From Lolium rigidum (Eukaryota; Streptophyta; Magnoliopsida; Poales; Poaceae), in contig NC_061511.1 of assembly GCF_022539505.1 (NCBI RefSeq), forward strand, positions 31,816,620-31,880,619: a DNA stretch of 64,000 nt. Reading direction: 5' to 3'. The position numbers and the translations under genes were made by a program. Below the pieces are notes generated by a model. It had not been told where the DNA came from. It did not search any database and saw only the letters and a program-made list of their open reading frames with translations. Below, in pieces: positions 1 through 11,981 of the stretch. How positions within the stretch are numbered: position 1 is the first letter of the stretch; each line of letters begins with the position of its first letter.

Positions 1-1426
1 TTCAGAAATCCTAGTAAAGAAATATTCTCGGAATTGGACGAAACTTTCGCCCGGGGTCCTATTTTTGCACGAAGCTTCCGGAAGACCGAAGACCTAACGA
101 AGTGGGGCCACGAGGCGGCCGGAGGGAGGCCGGCGCGGCCCGGGCCCCGGCCGCGCCGACCTACCCCCTGGGCCCCTCGTGTGGCCCCCGCGTTGACCCT
201 CCGCCTACTTAAAGCTTCCGTCGCGAAACCCCCGATGCCGAGAGCCACGATACGGAAAACCTTACGGAGACGCCGCCGCCGCGAATCCCATCTCGGGGGA
301 TTCCGGAGATCGCCTCCGGCACCCTGCCGGAGAGGGGATTCATCTCCCGGGAGGACTCTACACCGCCATGGTCGCCTCCGGAGTGATGAGTGAGTAGTTC
401 ACCCCTGGACCATGGGTCCATAGCGGTAGCTAGATGGTCGTCTTCTCCTTGTTGTGCTTCATTGTTAGATCTTGTGAGCTGCCTAACATGATCAAGATCA
501 TCTATATGTAATTCTATATGTTGTGTTTGTCGGGATCCGATGGATAGAGAGTACTATGATTATGGTGATTATCAATCTATTGTTCATGTGTTGTTTATGA
601 TCTTGCATGCTCTCCGTTACTAGTAGAGGCTGCGGCCAAGTTTTTACTCTTAACTCCAAGAGGGAGTATTTATGCTCGATAGTGGGTTCATGCCTCCATT
701 GAATGCAGGACGGTGACGGAAAGTTCTAAGGTTGTGGATGTCTTGTTGCCACTAGGGATAAAACATTGATGCTATGTCTAAGGATGTAGTTGTTGATTAC
801 ATTACGCACCATACTTAATGCAATTGTCTGTTGCTTTGCAACTTAATATCGGAGGGGTTCGGATGATAACTCTGAAGGTGGACTTTTTAGGCATAGATGC
901 GGTTGGATGGCGGTCTATGTACTTTGTCGTAATGCCCAATTAAATCTCACTATATTTATCATATCATGTATATGCATTGTTATGCCTTTCTCTATTTGTC
1001 AATTGCCCGACTGTAATTTGTTCACCCAACATGCTTTATCTTATGGGAGAGACACCTCTAGTGAACTGTGGACCCCGGTCCTATTCTTTACATAGCATAC
1101 AATCTACTGCAATTGTGTTTACTGTTTTCTTTGCAAACATCTTCCACTCGATACGTTTAATCCTTTGTTACGGCAAGCCGGTGAGATTGACAACCTCAGC
1201 ATGTTTCGTTGGGACAAAGTACTTGGGTTGTGTTGTGCGGGTTCCGCGTTGGCGCCGGAATCCCTGGTGTTGCGCCGCATCACATTTCGCGACCATCAAC
1301 CTTCAACGTGCTTCTTGGCTCCTACTGGTGATTAAACCTTGGTTTCATACTGAGGGAAACTTGCTTCTATACGCATCATACCTTCCACTTGGGGTTCCCA
1401 ACGGACGTGTGCATCTACGCGTATCA
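1..1426 (+). repeat. 5' LTR of element 1 (truncated by window start)
   Basis: Direct repeat of 5191-6621. It ends in GTATCA, followed about 11 bp later by the primer-binding site. Differences from the 3' copy include CCGGAAG against CCGAGAAG (80/5270), CGGTGACGG against CGAGTGACGAG (711/5901) and TATCGG against TACTGG (846/6041). Confidence 0.88.
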
Positions 1427-1437
1427 AGCTAAATTTC

Positions 1438-1558
1438 TGGCGCCGTTGCCGGGGAGGGAAGGTAAACGACACTCACACATTGGCAAGCCCGGCAACTAAG
1501 CACTTTTCCTCCCTCGTCAACTACGCGCCAAGCACTTTTCTGGCGCCGTTGCCGGGGA
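1438..1558 (+). other. Duplicated tRNA-Asp-type primer-binding sites
   Basis: TGGCGCCGTTGCCGGGGA occurs at 1438-1455 and again at 1541-1558. From memory this is complementary to the 3' end of plant tRNA-Asp including CCA. The first copy lies at the expected distance from the LTR end. The second is preceded by a sequence resembling an LTR end, so the LTR/PBS junction appears duplicated. A third, decayed start of the motif is seen near 1604. Confidence 0.7.
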
Positions 1559-1694
1559 GGAAAGGTAAAAGGCACTCATACTTCGGTTCCAGGTAACAAT
1601 ACTTTTCTGGCGCCATTGTGTGTGTACTCGAAGCTATTTCCTTTAGACTCTGCAATTGCGACATTTGGTTTCTTGTTTACACTAGTTAGGCATA

Positions 1695-2456
1695 ATGGAA
1701 AACAACAAAAATATGAGAGATCTTTATGAACTTTATCTTGAATTAGGACATGATGTGTTTAAAGAGAGAATTAAAAAACCCATGGAACTTTATATGCATG
1801 ATAATGGGAATGTTATTAGTATGAATGCTTTGAACACCATTGTTGCTAATGCTATGGAAAATTCTAAGCTTGGGGAAGCTGGCTTTGATGAGCATGATAT
1901 TTTTAGTCCCCCAAGCATTGAGGAGAAAATTTACTTTGATGATACTTTGCCTCCCATTTATGATGATTATAATGATAGTAGTCTTTTGTTACCACCTGTT
2001 ATGGAGGAAAATTTTGATTATGATTACAATATGCCTCCTATATTTGATGATGAGAATAATAATGATAGCTACTTTGTTGAATTTGCTCCCACTACAACTA
2101 ATAAAATTGATTATGCCTATGTGGAGAGTAATAATTTTATGCATGAGACTCATGATAAGAATGCTTTATGTGATAGTTATATTGTTGAGTTTGCTCATGA
2201 TGCTACTGAAAGTTATTATGAGAGAGGAAAATATGGTTGTAGAAATTTTCATGTTACTAAAACACCTCTCTATGTGCTGAAATTTTTGAAGCTACACTTG
2301 TTTTATCTTCCTATGCTTGTTACTTTGCTCTTCATGAACTTGTTTATTTACAAGATTCCTATGCATAGGAAGCATGTTAGACTTAAATTTGTTTTGAATT
2401 TGCCTCTTGGTGTTCTCTTTTGCTTCAACTTTTATTTCTTACGAGTGCATCATTAA
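1695..2456 (+). CDS. Unknown 253-aa ORF of element 1, acidic N-terminus and hydrophobic C-terminus
   Basis: The ORF lies about 240 bp downstream of the primer-binding sites, where gag would be expected, but no zinc knuckle or capsid-like motif is visible. The N-terminal ~190 residues are acidic with many Asp, Tyr and Asn, including DDTLPPIYDDYND. The C-terminal ~55 residues contain two strongly hydrophobic stretches separated by a basic HRKHVR segment, which could be two membrane helices. The first ATG after the leader was taken as the start. A second copy at 11982-12692 stays open over its full length, with in-frame length changes and a conserved core. Function is unknown. It could be a degenerate gag replacement, an accessory protein or a captured host fragment. 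Confidence 0.55.
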   Translation: MENNKNMRDLYELYLELGHDVFKERIKKPMELYMHDNGNVISMNALNTIVANAMENSKLGEAGFDEHDIFSPPSIEEKIYFDDTLPPIYDDYNDSSLLLPPVMEENFDYDYNMPPIFDDENNNDSYFVEFAPTTTNKIDYAYVESNNFMHETHDKNALCDSYIVEFAHDATESYYERGKYGCRNFHVTKTPLYVLKFLKLHLFYLPMLVTLLFMNLFIYKIPMHRKHVRLKFVLNLPLGVLFCFNFYFLRVHH

Positions 2457-5025
2457 AACTGCTGAGTCCATCTTAATGGCTATAAAGAAAGAACTTCTTG
2501 GGAGATAACCCATGTGTTATTTTGCTACAGTACTTTGTTTTATATTTGTGTCTTGGAAGTTGTTTACTACTGTAGCAACCTCTCCTTATCATGTTTTTGT
2601 GCCAAGTAAAGTTTCTATGTCAAAGTTGATGTTATATTTGGGATCGCTGCGCAGAAACAGCATTGCTGTCTGTCACGAATCTGGGCACAGGCCTCTGTAG
2701 AAAATTCGAAAAAATCTGCCAATTTACGAGCGTGATCCTCAGATATGTACGCAACTTTCATTAGTTTTGAGTTTTTCCATTTGAGCAAGTCTGGTGCCAG
2801 CTTTAAATTCGTCTTTACGGACTGTTCTGTTTTTGACAGATTCTGCCTTTTATTTCGCATTGCCGCTTTTGTTAAGTTGAATGAGTTTCTTTGTTCCATT
2901 AACTTTCAGAAGTTTTGTGCAATGTCTAGAAGTATTGAGAATGATTGTGTCACCTCTGAACATGTGAATTTTGATTGTGCACTAACCCTCTAATGAGTTT
3001 GCTTGAAGTTTGGTGTGAAGGAAGTTTTCAAGGGTCAATAGAAGAGGGTGATATAATGTGATCGAGAAGAGTGAAAGGTCTAAGCTTGGGGATGCCCCGG
3101 TGGTTCATCCCTGCATATTTTAAGAAGACTCAAGCGTCTAAGCTTGGGGATGCCCAAGGCATCCCCTTCTTCATCGACAACATCATCAGGTTCCTCCCCG
3201 AAACTATATTTTTATTCAATCACATCTTGTGTTCTTTACTTGGAGCGTCGGTTTGTTTTCGTTTTTGTTTTTGTTTGAATAAGATGGATCCTAGCATTCA
3301 CTTTGTGGGAGAGAGACACGCTCCGCTGTTGCATATGGACACATGTGTCCTTAGGCTTTATTCATAATGTTCATGGCGAAGTTTCTTCTTCGTTAAATTG
3401 TTATATGGTTGGAATTGGAAAATGCTACATGTAGTAATTCTAAACTGTCTTGGATAATGTGATACTTGGCAATTGTTGTGCTCATGATTAAGCTCTTGCA
3501 TCATATGCTTTGCACCCATTAATGAAGAAATACATAGAGCTTGCTAAAATTTGATTTGCATATTTGGTTTCTCTAAGGTCTAGATAATATCTAGTATTGA
3601 GTTTTGAACAACAAGGAAGACGAGTGTAGAGTCTTATAATGTTTACAATATGTCTTTTATGTGAGTCTTGCTGCACTTGTTCATCCTTGAGTTTGCTTCA
3701 AATAACCTTGCTAGCCTAAACCTTGTATCGAGAGGGAATACTTCTCATGCATCCAAAATCCTTGAGCCAACTACTATGCCATTTGTGTCCACCATACCTA
3801 CCTACTACATGGTATTTCTCCGCCATTCCAAAGTAAATTTCTTGAGTGCTACCTTTAAAATTCCATCATTCACCTTTGCAATATATAGCTCATGGGACAA
3901 AATAGCCTTAAAAACTATCGTAGTATTGAATATGTACTTATGCACTTTATATTTTATTAAGTTGCTTGTTGCGCGATAACCATGCTTCGGGGAACGCCAT
4001 CAACTATTGTTGAATATCATGTGAGTTGCTATGCATGTCCGTCTTGTCCGAAGGTCTATCATTTTAGTGGTTGGAGCATGCAAAATTGTTAGAGAAGAAC
4101 ATTGGGCCGCTAACTAAAGCCATGAACCATGGTGGAAGTTTCAGTTTTGGACATATATCCTCAATCTCATATGAGAACAATAATCATTGCTACATGCTTA
4201 TGCATTTAAGAGGAGTCCATTATCTGTTGTCCATGTTGTCCCGGTATGGATGTCTAAGTTGAGAATAATCAAAAGCGAGAAATCCGAAATGCGAGCATTC
4301 TCCTTAGACCTTTGTACATGCGGCATGGAGGTACCCTTTGTGACACTTGGTTGAAACATGGCATGCAAAGATCCGGTAGTCCAAGTTAAGTAGGACGAGA
4401 TGCGGGCACTATTAGTATACTATGCATGAGGCTTGCAACTTGTAAGATATAATTTTCATAACTCATATGCTTTATTACTACCGTTGACAAAATTGTTTCA
4501 TGTTTTCAAAATAAAAGCTCTAGCACAAATACGAGCAATCGATGCTTTCCTCTTGAAGGACCTTTCTTTTACTTTTATTGTTGAGTCAGTTTACCTATCT
4601 CCTTCCACCTTAAGAAGCAAACACTTGTGTGAAGCTGTGCATTGATTCCTACATACTTGCATATTGCACTTGTTATATTACTTTATGTTGACAATATCCA
4701 TGAGATATACATGTTATAAGTTGAAAGCAACCGCTGAAACTTAATCTTCCTATGTGTTGCTTCAACACCTTTACTTTGATTTATTGCTTTATGAGTTAAC
4801 TCTTATGCAAGACTTATTGATGCTTGTCTTGAAGTACTATTCATGAAAAGTCTTTGCTTTATGATTCAGTTGTTTACTCATGTCATTACCTTTGCTTTGA
4901 TCGCTGCATTCATTACATATGTTTACAAATAGTATGATCAAGATTATGATGGCATGTCACTTCAGAAATTATCTTTGTTATCGTTTTACCTGCTCGGGAC
5001 GAGCGAGAACTAAGCTTGGGGATGC
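2457..5025 (+). other. Non-coding internal region of element 1 with polypurine tract
   Basis: There are no convincing ORFs. The last 16 bases (5010-5025, CTAAGCTTGGGGATGC) are the polypurine tract against the 3' LTR. The same motif also occurs inside the element at 3080-3096 and 3138-3154. The second internal copy forms a 9-bp inverted repeat (GGGGATGCC, loop CAA, GGCATCCCC) at 3146-3166. The whole region is paralleled in element 2. Confidence 0.65.
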
Positions 5026-6621
5026 TGATACGTCTCCAACGTATCGATAATTTCTTATGTTCCATGCTACTTTATTGATGATACCTACATGTTTTATGCA
5101 CATTATATGCCATATTTATGCATTTTACTGGAACTAACCTATTAACAAGATGCCGAAGAGCCGATTCTTTGTTTTCTCGCTGTTTTTGGTTTCAGAAATC
5201 CTAGTAAAGAAATATTCTCGGAATTGGACGAAACTTTCGCCCGGGGTCCTATTTTTGCACGAAGCTTCCGAGAAGACCGAAGACCTAACGAAGTGGGGCC
5301 ACGAGGCGGCCGGAGGGGAGGCCGGCGCGGCCCGGGCCCCGGCCGCGCCGACCTACCCCCTGGGCCCCTCGTGTGGCCCCCGCGTTGACCCTCCGCCTAC
5401 TTAAAGCTTCCGTCGCGAAACCCCCGATGCCGAGAGCCACGATACGGAAAACCTTACGGAGACGCCGCCGCCGCGAATCCCATCTCGGGGGATTACGGAG
5501 ATCGCCTCCGGCACCCTGCCGGAGAGGGGATTCATCTCCCGGAGGACTCTACACCGCCATGGTCGCCTCCGGAGTGATGAGTGAGTAGTTCACCCCTGGA
5601 CCATGGGTCCATAGCTGTAGCTAGATGGTCGTCTTCTCCTTGTTGTGCTTCATTGTTAGATCTTGTGAGCTGCCTAACATGATCAAGATCATCTATATGT
5701 AATTCTATATGTTGTGTTTGTCGGGATCCGATGGATAGAGAGTACTATGATTATGGTGATTATCAATCTATTGTTCATGTGTTGTTTATGATCTTGCATG
5801 CTCTCCGTTACTAGTAGAGGCTCGGCCAAGTTTTTACTCTTAACTCCAAGAGGGAGTATTTATGCTCGATAGTGGGTTCATGCCTCCATTGAATGCAGGA
5901 CGAGTGACGAGAAAGTTCTAAGGTTGTGGATGTGCTTGTTGCCACTAGGGATAAAACATTGATGCTATGTCTAAGGATGTAGTTGTTGATTACATTACGC
6001 ACCATACTTAATGCAATTGTCCGTTGCTTTGCAACTTAATACTGGAGGGGTTCGGATGATAACTCTGAAGGTGGACTTTTTAGGCATAGATGCGGTTGGA
6101 TGGCGGTCTATGTACTTTGTCGTAATGCCCAATTAAATCTCACTATATTTATCATATCATGTATATGCATTGTTATGCCTTTCTCTATTTGTCAATTGCC
6201 CGACTGTAATTTGTTCACCCAACATGCTTTATCTTATGGGAGAGACACCTCTAGTGAGCTGTGGACCCCGGTCCTATTCTTTACATAGCATACAATCTCA
6301 TTGCAATTGTGTTTACTGTTTTCTTTGCAAACATCTTCCACTCGATACGTTTAATCCTTTGTTACAGCAAGCCGGTGAGATTGACAACCTCACTGTTTCG
6401 TTGGGACAAAGTACTTGGGTTGTGTTGTGCGAGGTTCCGCGTTGGCGCCGGAATCCCTGGTGTTGCGCCGCATCACATTTCGCGACCATCAACCTTCAAC
6501 GTGCTTCTTGGCTCCTACTGGTTCGATTAAACCTTGGTTTCATACTGAGGGAAACTTGCTTCTATACGCATCATACCTTCCACTTGGGGTTCCCAACGGA
6601 CGTGTGCATCTACGCGTATCA
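5026..6621 (+). repeat. 3' LTR of element 1
   Basis: This 1596-bp LTR runs from TGATACGTCT to GTATCA. A weak TATA-like motif, CTACTTAAAGC, lies near 5397. Its first ~60 bases and a few later blocks resemble the LTR of element 2, but the rest differs, so the two elements are related families, not copies of one. Confidence 0.88.
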
Positions 6622-7560
6622 ACCAACGAGGTGGTCAGATCAATGTTGATAGATGGCTTGCCAAGAACTTTGCTAGATGGTTTCAGACTCATGTGAGATC
6701 TTTAGCTGGTTTATTTCTGAAGATTGGAAAAGTTCATGATATAAATTTTACGTGTGTGTTACTCACCCCCTGGTTGATTTTTTGCAGATTGGAAAAATGC
6801 GAAATGATGTACTGTCACGATCTCTATGCTTTGGCGTGCAAACCAGATTTTAGAGTGAGACTATATTCGGCATGTGTTGTTGACGGTGTTCGGTACCATA
6901 CTTGTTGACCGCGAGAAGAACGAGTGAGACACAAAATAGTGGAATCGTTTCGAGGGAGATCATGATGGCAACGGCATTGACTTCTTTGGTCGGCTGAAAT
7001 CCATCATCGGATTGCAATACAACTCCGGCGGTGGCATCCATCGGTCGGTTGTCCTCTTCCGGTGTGATTGGTTTGACCTTGGTGGTAGGAAACCCGGATT
7101 CGACGATGATGGACACTTCAAGAGTGTTAACACGAGAAAAGTTTTGGTACAAGACTGATCCTTTCATTCGACATCACAAGCAACCAAGGTCTTTTATGTG
7201 CCGGACACTAAGTTGAAAGGAAAATGGCAAGTTGTGCAGAAATTTCACCATAGACATCTATGGAGTGTAAAAGAAAATGAACGGGGACCCGGTGTTCTTT
7301 GTACTATCATATCAAGATGAAGATTCCAGTCAAGTTCCTGTGCAAGAAAAAGAAGGCACTGCACGGAGTAGGACGAGAAGTGACCAGGAACGTGTGCTAC
7401 TTGAAAAAGTCATTGTGGACAAACTGAAGAAACGGAGCAAGGAGGTTGTGCCTGAAGAAATCGAGGAGGTTGATCAGACAATGTACCAATATTGCAGTGA
7501 TGATGGTGATGATGGAGGAAATAGGACTAGGAATCGTCCAGTTTCCGAAGAAGATGAATA
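6622..7560 (+). pseudogene. CACTA transposase C-terminal region (TNP2 type, DUF4216-like), frameshifted
   Basis: A first exon fragment (about 6622-6692) is followed by an intron-like gap (GTGAGATC ... TTTTTGCAG, to about 6785). The next exon reads into LYALACKPDFRVR, then a block with the DUF4216-like motif LFRCDWFDLGGRKPGF around 7040-7100. A later block reads KVFYVPDTKLKGKWQV (about 7180-7225). An acidic C-terminus ends near 7560. Reading this through requires small frame corrections near 6901, 6921 and 7168. Each falls where CTG or CAG would restore the family-like reading, so the breaks may be sequencing artefacts. The 5' part of the gene is beyond element 1. Confidence 0.7.
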
Positions 7561-7625
7561 GCAGTTTGAATCTGTAGTTTGTGTAATGGATGAATAGCAG
7601 TTTGAATCTGTAGTTTGTGTAATGT
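7551..7625 (+). repeat. Tandem duplication of ~37 bp at the transposase 3' end
   Basis: The block beginning GATGAATAGCAGTTTGAATC is repeated immediately after itself. It includes the stop codon of the transposase remnant. A second duplicated block, with CCATATATGGGCGGCGCCGC at both positions, lies at about 7807-7887. Confidence 0.7.
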
Positions 7626-7887
7626 CAGTTTATTTCAGATTATGTGTCAGGTTGTTTGGCCCAGAATTTATGTTGAACATGCCAGCTTGTTTTCCCCAGA
7701 ATTTATGTTGAATATGTCAGCTTTTTGTTCCCAGAATTTGTGCCCAATTTTTTTGGGGAATCCATGCCCAATTTTTAGGGGAATCCATGCCCAATTTTTT
7801 CAATACATGGCTGACGCCGGCGACCATATATGGGCGGCGCCGCCGTGAATGGCTGACGCCGGCAACCATATATGGGCGGCGCCGCCG

Positions 7888-9480
7888 TACACATTTTCAA
7901 CAGAACTCATTTTCAACAGAACACATTTTCAACTGAACAGAATTGCACACATACATAGACATGGTTCAAATTCAGGAACTAAACATTGTGGCACGAACAG
8001 ACAAATGTTTGGAATTACAACACAATAACTCTAGCATATACTCTAGCTTCTTCTCCTCCTAACCAACATATCACTGAATTCACCCTAATTTCAGTTTGTA
8101 CACATCACCCAGGTACAACAGATGACAAAAGCTACATATAGCACCCAAACCATGAAGCCTCTCATTTTCTTTGGTTCAGGGTTGCTCTGTTTCCTTGCAG
8201 CAAGCAGAAACTTTTCTTCCTGGAGCCTCTCAATTTCTACCGGAGCCTCTCAATTTCTTCATCTCGATCCCAAACGAGCATCACGCAGATCACGAACTAA
8301 CTCTTTGTGACGTGCATCCAGCGGATCATCAATCCACTTAAACACTTTACACCCTATTCCACCAGCAATCTGACAGATGAAGAACAAAAGAGGATAAGTA
8401 AGGCATAGTAGAAAAGAAACTTCAGAAGACGGCGGGCTCCAGGAAATTCAGAATGGGGGCTCGAAGACTAACCGAGCGAATTTTGCAGTTCCGGTATCTT
8501 CTCCCAGGATTCGGATCACTCCAAGAAATCCATTGCGGCATCTTCTCGCCACAGTCACATACGTCGGCGGGCTCATAATCGAATGGCCGCTGCCGATACG
8601 GAATGGGCGTGCCCGGCCGCCGCCGGCGACGCGACGACGCTCCTGACCTAGAAGAACCGCCCGAGCAGGCCGGGAAGCTGCGCCGCCATGCAACAGATGC
8701 ACCTGGTCGGAGGGATTTTGGTCGGAGGAGGAACCCTAGCTAGATGCACCTGGTCGGAGGGATTTTGGTCGAGGTGGAGGGATTTTGAAGACAACTGATT
8801 AGTCTATCATGTCTATATACATGGACAACCATACTTTTGTCAACAACACTATTGTAGCAAAGCGGTAGGGAGTGGTAGTGCGGCAGCGCCGAGTCGAGGG
8901 TTCGAGTCCCCGCAAACGCAATTTTTGCCAGTTATTTCCATCGGGAGCCACTCCAACCCCGGATGGGCCGTCGGGCCAGCAATTCAACCCCCGGATGGGC
9001 CGTCGGGCCAGCAATTCAACCACCGGATGGGCCGTCGTGGGGTAGGCCAGCAGCCAGCAGCCCAAAATGGTGGACGGCACAGAGAAAAAAAATAACAAGA
9101 CGCCTTTGTCCCACAAGTATCAGTTGGTCCTACATGTCAGTTAGTTCAAGCCAGTTGCTTCCAGTGACACGTGTGAGGCGCGTGGGACCCGAAAAGGGAC
9201 ACATAGGCAAAATGGATGACATGGCAGCCAAACACATACCATTGTATTGAGCCAAATGCCAATGACGCTATTGATTTGTCGCAATCGGCATCGGGAAAAC
9301 GTCGTAGGCCACTTAATTTTGCTAATGACATTTTGACCTAAATTGCCAATGACGTTTTTGCCCAATAACGTCACGATTTTCTAGGGTTTTGCCCCCCCCC
9401 CCGGAGTGGCCAAGGACGGTCAAAGCTAGGAACGTCATAAAGCTATGACATTTTGATTTCCAGTCATAAAAAAACGTCAT
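7888..9480. other. CACTA internal and subterminal sequence, no clear gene
   Basis: No protein family is recognisable. A GC-rich minus-strand ORF near 8448-8702 resembles a 5' coding end (Arg/Gly-rich) but has no supporting domain. At 8960-9035 there are three tandem copies of a ~30-bp unit with CCGGATGGGCCGTCG. The stretch from 9240 to 9480 has short repeats (AATGACGTT and GACATTTTGA types), as expected near a CACTA end. A run of 11 C lies at 9392. Confidence 0.45.
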
Positions 9481-9503
9481 ATTATGGCAGATTTCTTGTA
9501 GTG

Positions 9504-10086
9504 TTAGAGCTAGGTCACCATAGCATTTAGCTTCTCGACGAGATCTTAGCCGAACTATTCGGCACCCCATTGTAACCTAATATCTTCATAATCAAGAACA
9601 GACAGGCAGGACGTAAGGGTTTTACCTCATCGAGGGCCCCGAACCTGGGTCAATCGCTCTCCCCGCTTGTCCGTGAACCGATGTCTCGTGTCAGCTTGCA
9701 GGATTCCATCAACCCTAAGCCCCAGAAAAACTTCGGCAGAGCAAAACGTTCGAGTGGTACAACTTGAGTCTACGCACGGATTGCAAGCATCTGTACCTGG
9801 ACTCGGGGGCTACTCCCATCGGGAGCGCTGACGCGCACCCGACAGAAGAAGATGATGTTGATACAAGATGGACAAAAACAATCAAGGAGAAGAACTTTAG
9901 GTGGAGGCATGTTTTAGTCTCTACCCGAACTATCTTCGGCTAGACACTCGGGGGCTACTGACATGGGCATTACCTTGCGGGTAACCGATGTTGTTCTACC
10001 CTGTACGGTCTAGCTGGAGGCCCATGAAGGTACCCGACGGCAAAGTGGGCCACTAGGTCGGTGCATCAGAAGAAATCCTTGGTGGG
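9504..10086 (+). mobile_element. Small non-autonomous LTR element (element 3), left LTR end, internal region and start of right LTR
   Basis: Positions 9504-9721 match 17075-17285 closely (TTAGAGCTAGGTCACCATAG through CCATCAACCCTAAGCCCC) and are read as the end of the left LTR. The ~237-bp internal segment (9722-9958) contains CTCGGGGGCTACT at its end, resembling the polypurine tract of Triticeae gypsy elements. The right LTR then starts near 9959 (TGACATGGGC), is broken by element 2, and resumes at 16912. The internal region is far too short to encode anything. Confidence 0.6.
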
Positions 10087-11816
10087 TGATACGTCTCCAA
10101 CGTATCGATAATTTCTTATGTTCCATGCTACTTTATTATGATACCTACATGTTTTATGCACACTTTATGTCATATTTGTGCATTTTCTAGAACTAACCTA
10201 TTAACAAGATGCCGAAGTGCCAGTTCCTGTTTTCTGCTGTTTTTGGTTTCAGAAATCCTAGTAACGAAATATTCTCGGAATTGGACGAAATCAACGCCCG
10301 GGTTCCTATTTTGCCCGGAAGCATCCAGAACACCCGAGAGCCGCCGGAGGAGGGCCCTGTGGGCCCTGGATGATAGGGTGGCGCGGCCTGGGCCCTGGCC
10401 GCGCCAGCCTATGGTGTCGCCGCCCCTTCGACCTTCTGACGCTGCCCTTTCGCCTATATAAAGCCCCTGCATCGAAAACCCTTACGGAGGAAGCCACGAT
10501 ACGGAAAACCTTCCAGAGCCGCCGCCATCGCGAAGCCAAGATCTGGGGGACAAGAGTCTCTGTTCCGGCACCCTGCCGGAGCAGGGAAGTGCCCCCGGAA
10601 GGCTTCTCCATCGACACCGCTGCCATCTCCACCGCCATCTTCATCACCGCTGCTGCTCCCATGAGGAGGGAGTAGTTCTCCATCGAGGCTCGGGGCTGTA
10701 CCGGTAGCTATGTGGTTCATCTCTCTCCTATGTACTTCAATACAATAATCTCATGAGCTGCCTTACATGATTGAGATTCATATGATGATGCTTGTAATCT
10801 AGATGTCATTGTGCTAGTCAAGTGAGTTTTACTTATGTGATCTCCGGAGACTCCTTGTCCCACGTGTGTAAAGGTGACGGTATGTGCACCGTGTGGGTCT
10901 CTTAGGCTATATTTCACGGAATACTTATTCACTCGTTATGAATGGCATAGTGAAGTGCTTATTTATATCTCTTTATGATTGCAATGTGTTTTGTATCACA
11001 ATTTATCTATGTGCTACTCTAGCAATGTTATTAAAGTAGTTTTATTCCTCCTGCACGATGTAATGGTGACAGGTGTGTGCATCCGTGTTAGTACTTGGTT
11101 TATGCTATGATCATGATCTCTTGTAGATTGCGAAGTTAACTATTGCTATGATAGTATTGATGTGTATTATTCCTCCTACATAAGCATGAAGGTGACGAGT
11201 GTGCATGCTATGTTAGTACTTGGTTTAGTCGTATCGATCTTTCATGCACTCTAAGGTTATTTAAATATGAACATTGAATTGTGGAGCTTGTTAACTCCGG
11301 CATTGAGGGTTCGTGTAATCCTACGCAATGTGTTCATCATCCAACAAGAGAGTGTAGAGTATGCATTTATCTATTCTGTTATGTGATCAATGTTGAGAGT
11401 GTCCACTAGTGAAAGTCTAATCCCTAGGCCTTGTTCCTAAATATCGCTATCGCTTGTTTGTTACTTGTTTTACTTGCGTTACTACTGCATGTTTACTTCC
11501 TGCAATATTACTACCATCAACCGCACGCCGGCGAGCTATTTTACGGCGCCGTACTACTGCTCATATTCATTCATACCACTTGTATTTCACTATCTCTTCG
11601 CCGAACTAGTACACCTATTAGGTGTGTTGGGGACACAAGAGACTTCTTGCTTTGTGGTTGCGGGGTTGCATGAGAGGGATATCTTTGACCTCTTCCTCCC
11701 TGAGTTCGATAAACCTTGGGTAATCCACTTAAGGGAAACTTGCTTGCTGTTCTACAAACCTCTGCTCTTGGAGGCCCAACACTTGTCTACAAGAATAGAA
11801 GCACCCGTAGACATCA
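10087..11816 (+). repeat. 5' LTR of element 2
   Basis: This 1730-bp LTR has a clear TATA box (CCTATATAAAGCC, about 10453-10465) preceded by GC-rich sequence. It is nearly identical to 15167-16906. Most differences are at CAG/CTG, for example CTCCGGAG against CTCCAGGAG and CACTCGTT against CACTGTT. Confidence 0.92.
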
Positions 11817-11981
11817 AGCACTTTTACAGGCGCCGTTGCCGGGGAGGAAAGGTAAAAGGCACTCATACTTCGGTTCCTGGTAACAGTACTTTTCTGGCGC
11901 CATTGTGTGTGTGCTCGAAGCTATTTCCTTTAGACTCTGCAATTGCGACATTTGGTTTCTTGTTTACACTAGTGAGGCATA

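Larger units (their letters stand above)
1..6621 (+). mobile_element. LTR retrotransposon 1 (non-autonomous, gypsy-like), left end outside window
   Basis: Positions 1-1426 match 5191-6621 almost base for base, so this is a 5' LTR (its first ~165 bp lie outside the window), an internal region (1427-5025) and a 3' LTR (5026-6621). The LTR begins TGATACGTCT and ends CGCGTATCA. A primer-binding site follows the 5' LTR, and a purine-rich tract lies directly before the 3' LTR. No reverse transcriptase, integrase or protease could be read in any frame; the only sizeable ORF is at 1695-2456. The right flank is CACTA transposase coding sequence, so the element interrupted that gene. Most differences between the two LTRs sit at CAG/CTG, so a naive insertion date would be too old. 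Confidence 0.9.
6622..9503 (+). mobile_element. CACTA (En/Spm) transposon, 3' part
   Basis: The right end is explicit: sequence ending TTTCTTGTAGTG at 9503 is the complement of the CACTACAAGAAA terminus of CACTA elements. It is followed by TTA (9504-9506), a possible 3-bp target duplication. The unoccupied site can be read in the partner LTR near 17075 (CTTAGAGC), which supports the boundary. The left part contains transposase remnants, and short repeats with GTCATAAA/AATGACGT-like motifs lie towards the end. The left terminus is outside the window because element 1 is inserted in the transposase gene. Confidence 0.8.

Noticed and set aside
34..393. 119-codon ORF and its twin near 5373-5588
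   Set aside because: It lies in the GC-rich part of the LTR of element 1, rich in Arg/Pro, with the frame not kept between the two LTR copies.
1840..2280. 146-codon ORF overlapping the element 1 ORF, and its twin at 12076-12516
   Set aside because: It is an out-of-frame shadow of the longer ORF; its Leu/Met-rich composition reflects the Asp/Tyr codons of the true frame shifted by one base.
8850..8930. tRNA-like sequence with GGTTCGAGTCCC
   Set aside because: A T-loop-like box is present, but no acceptor stem or convincing D and anticodon arms could be paired. It is inside CACTA sequence.
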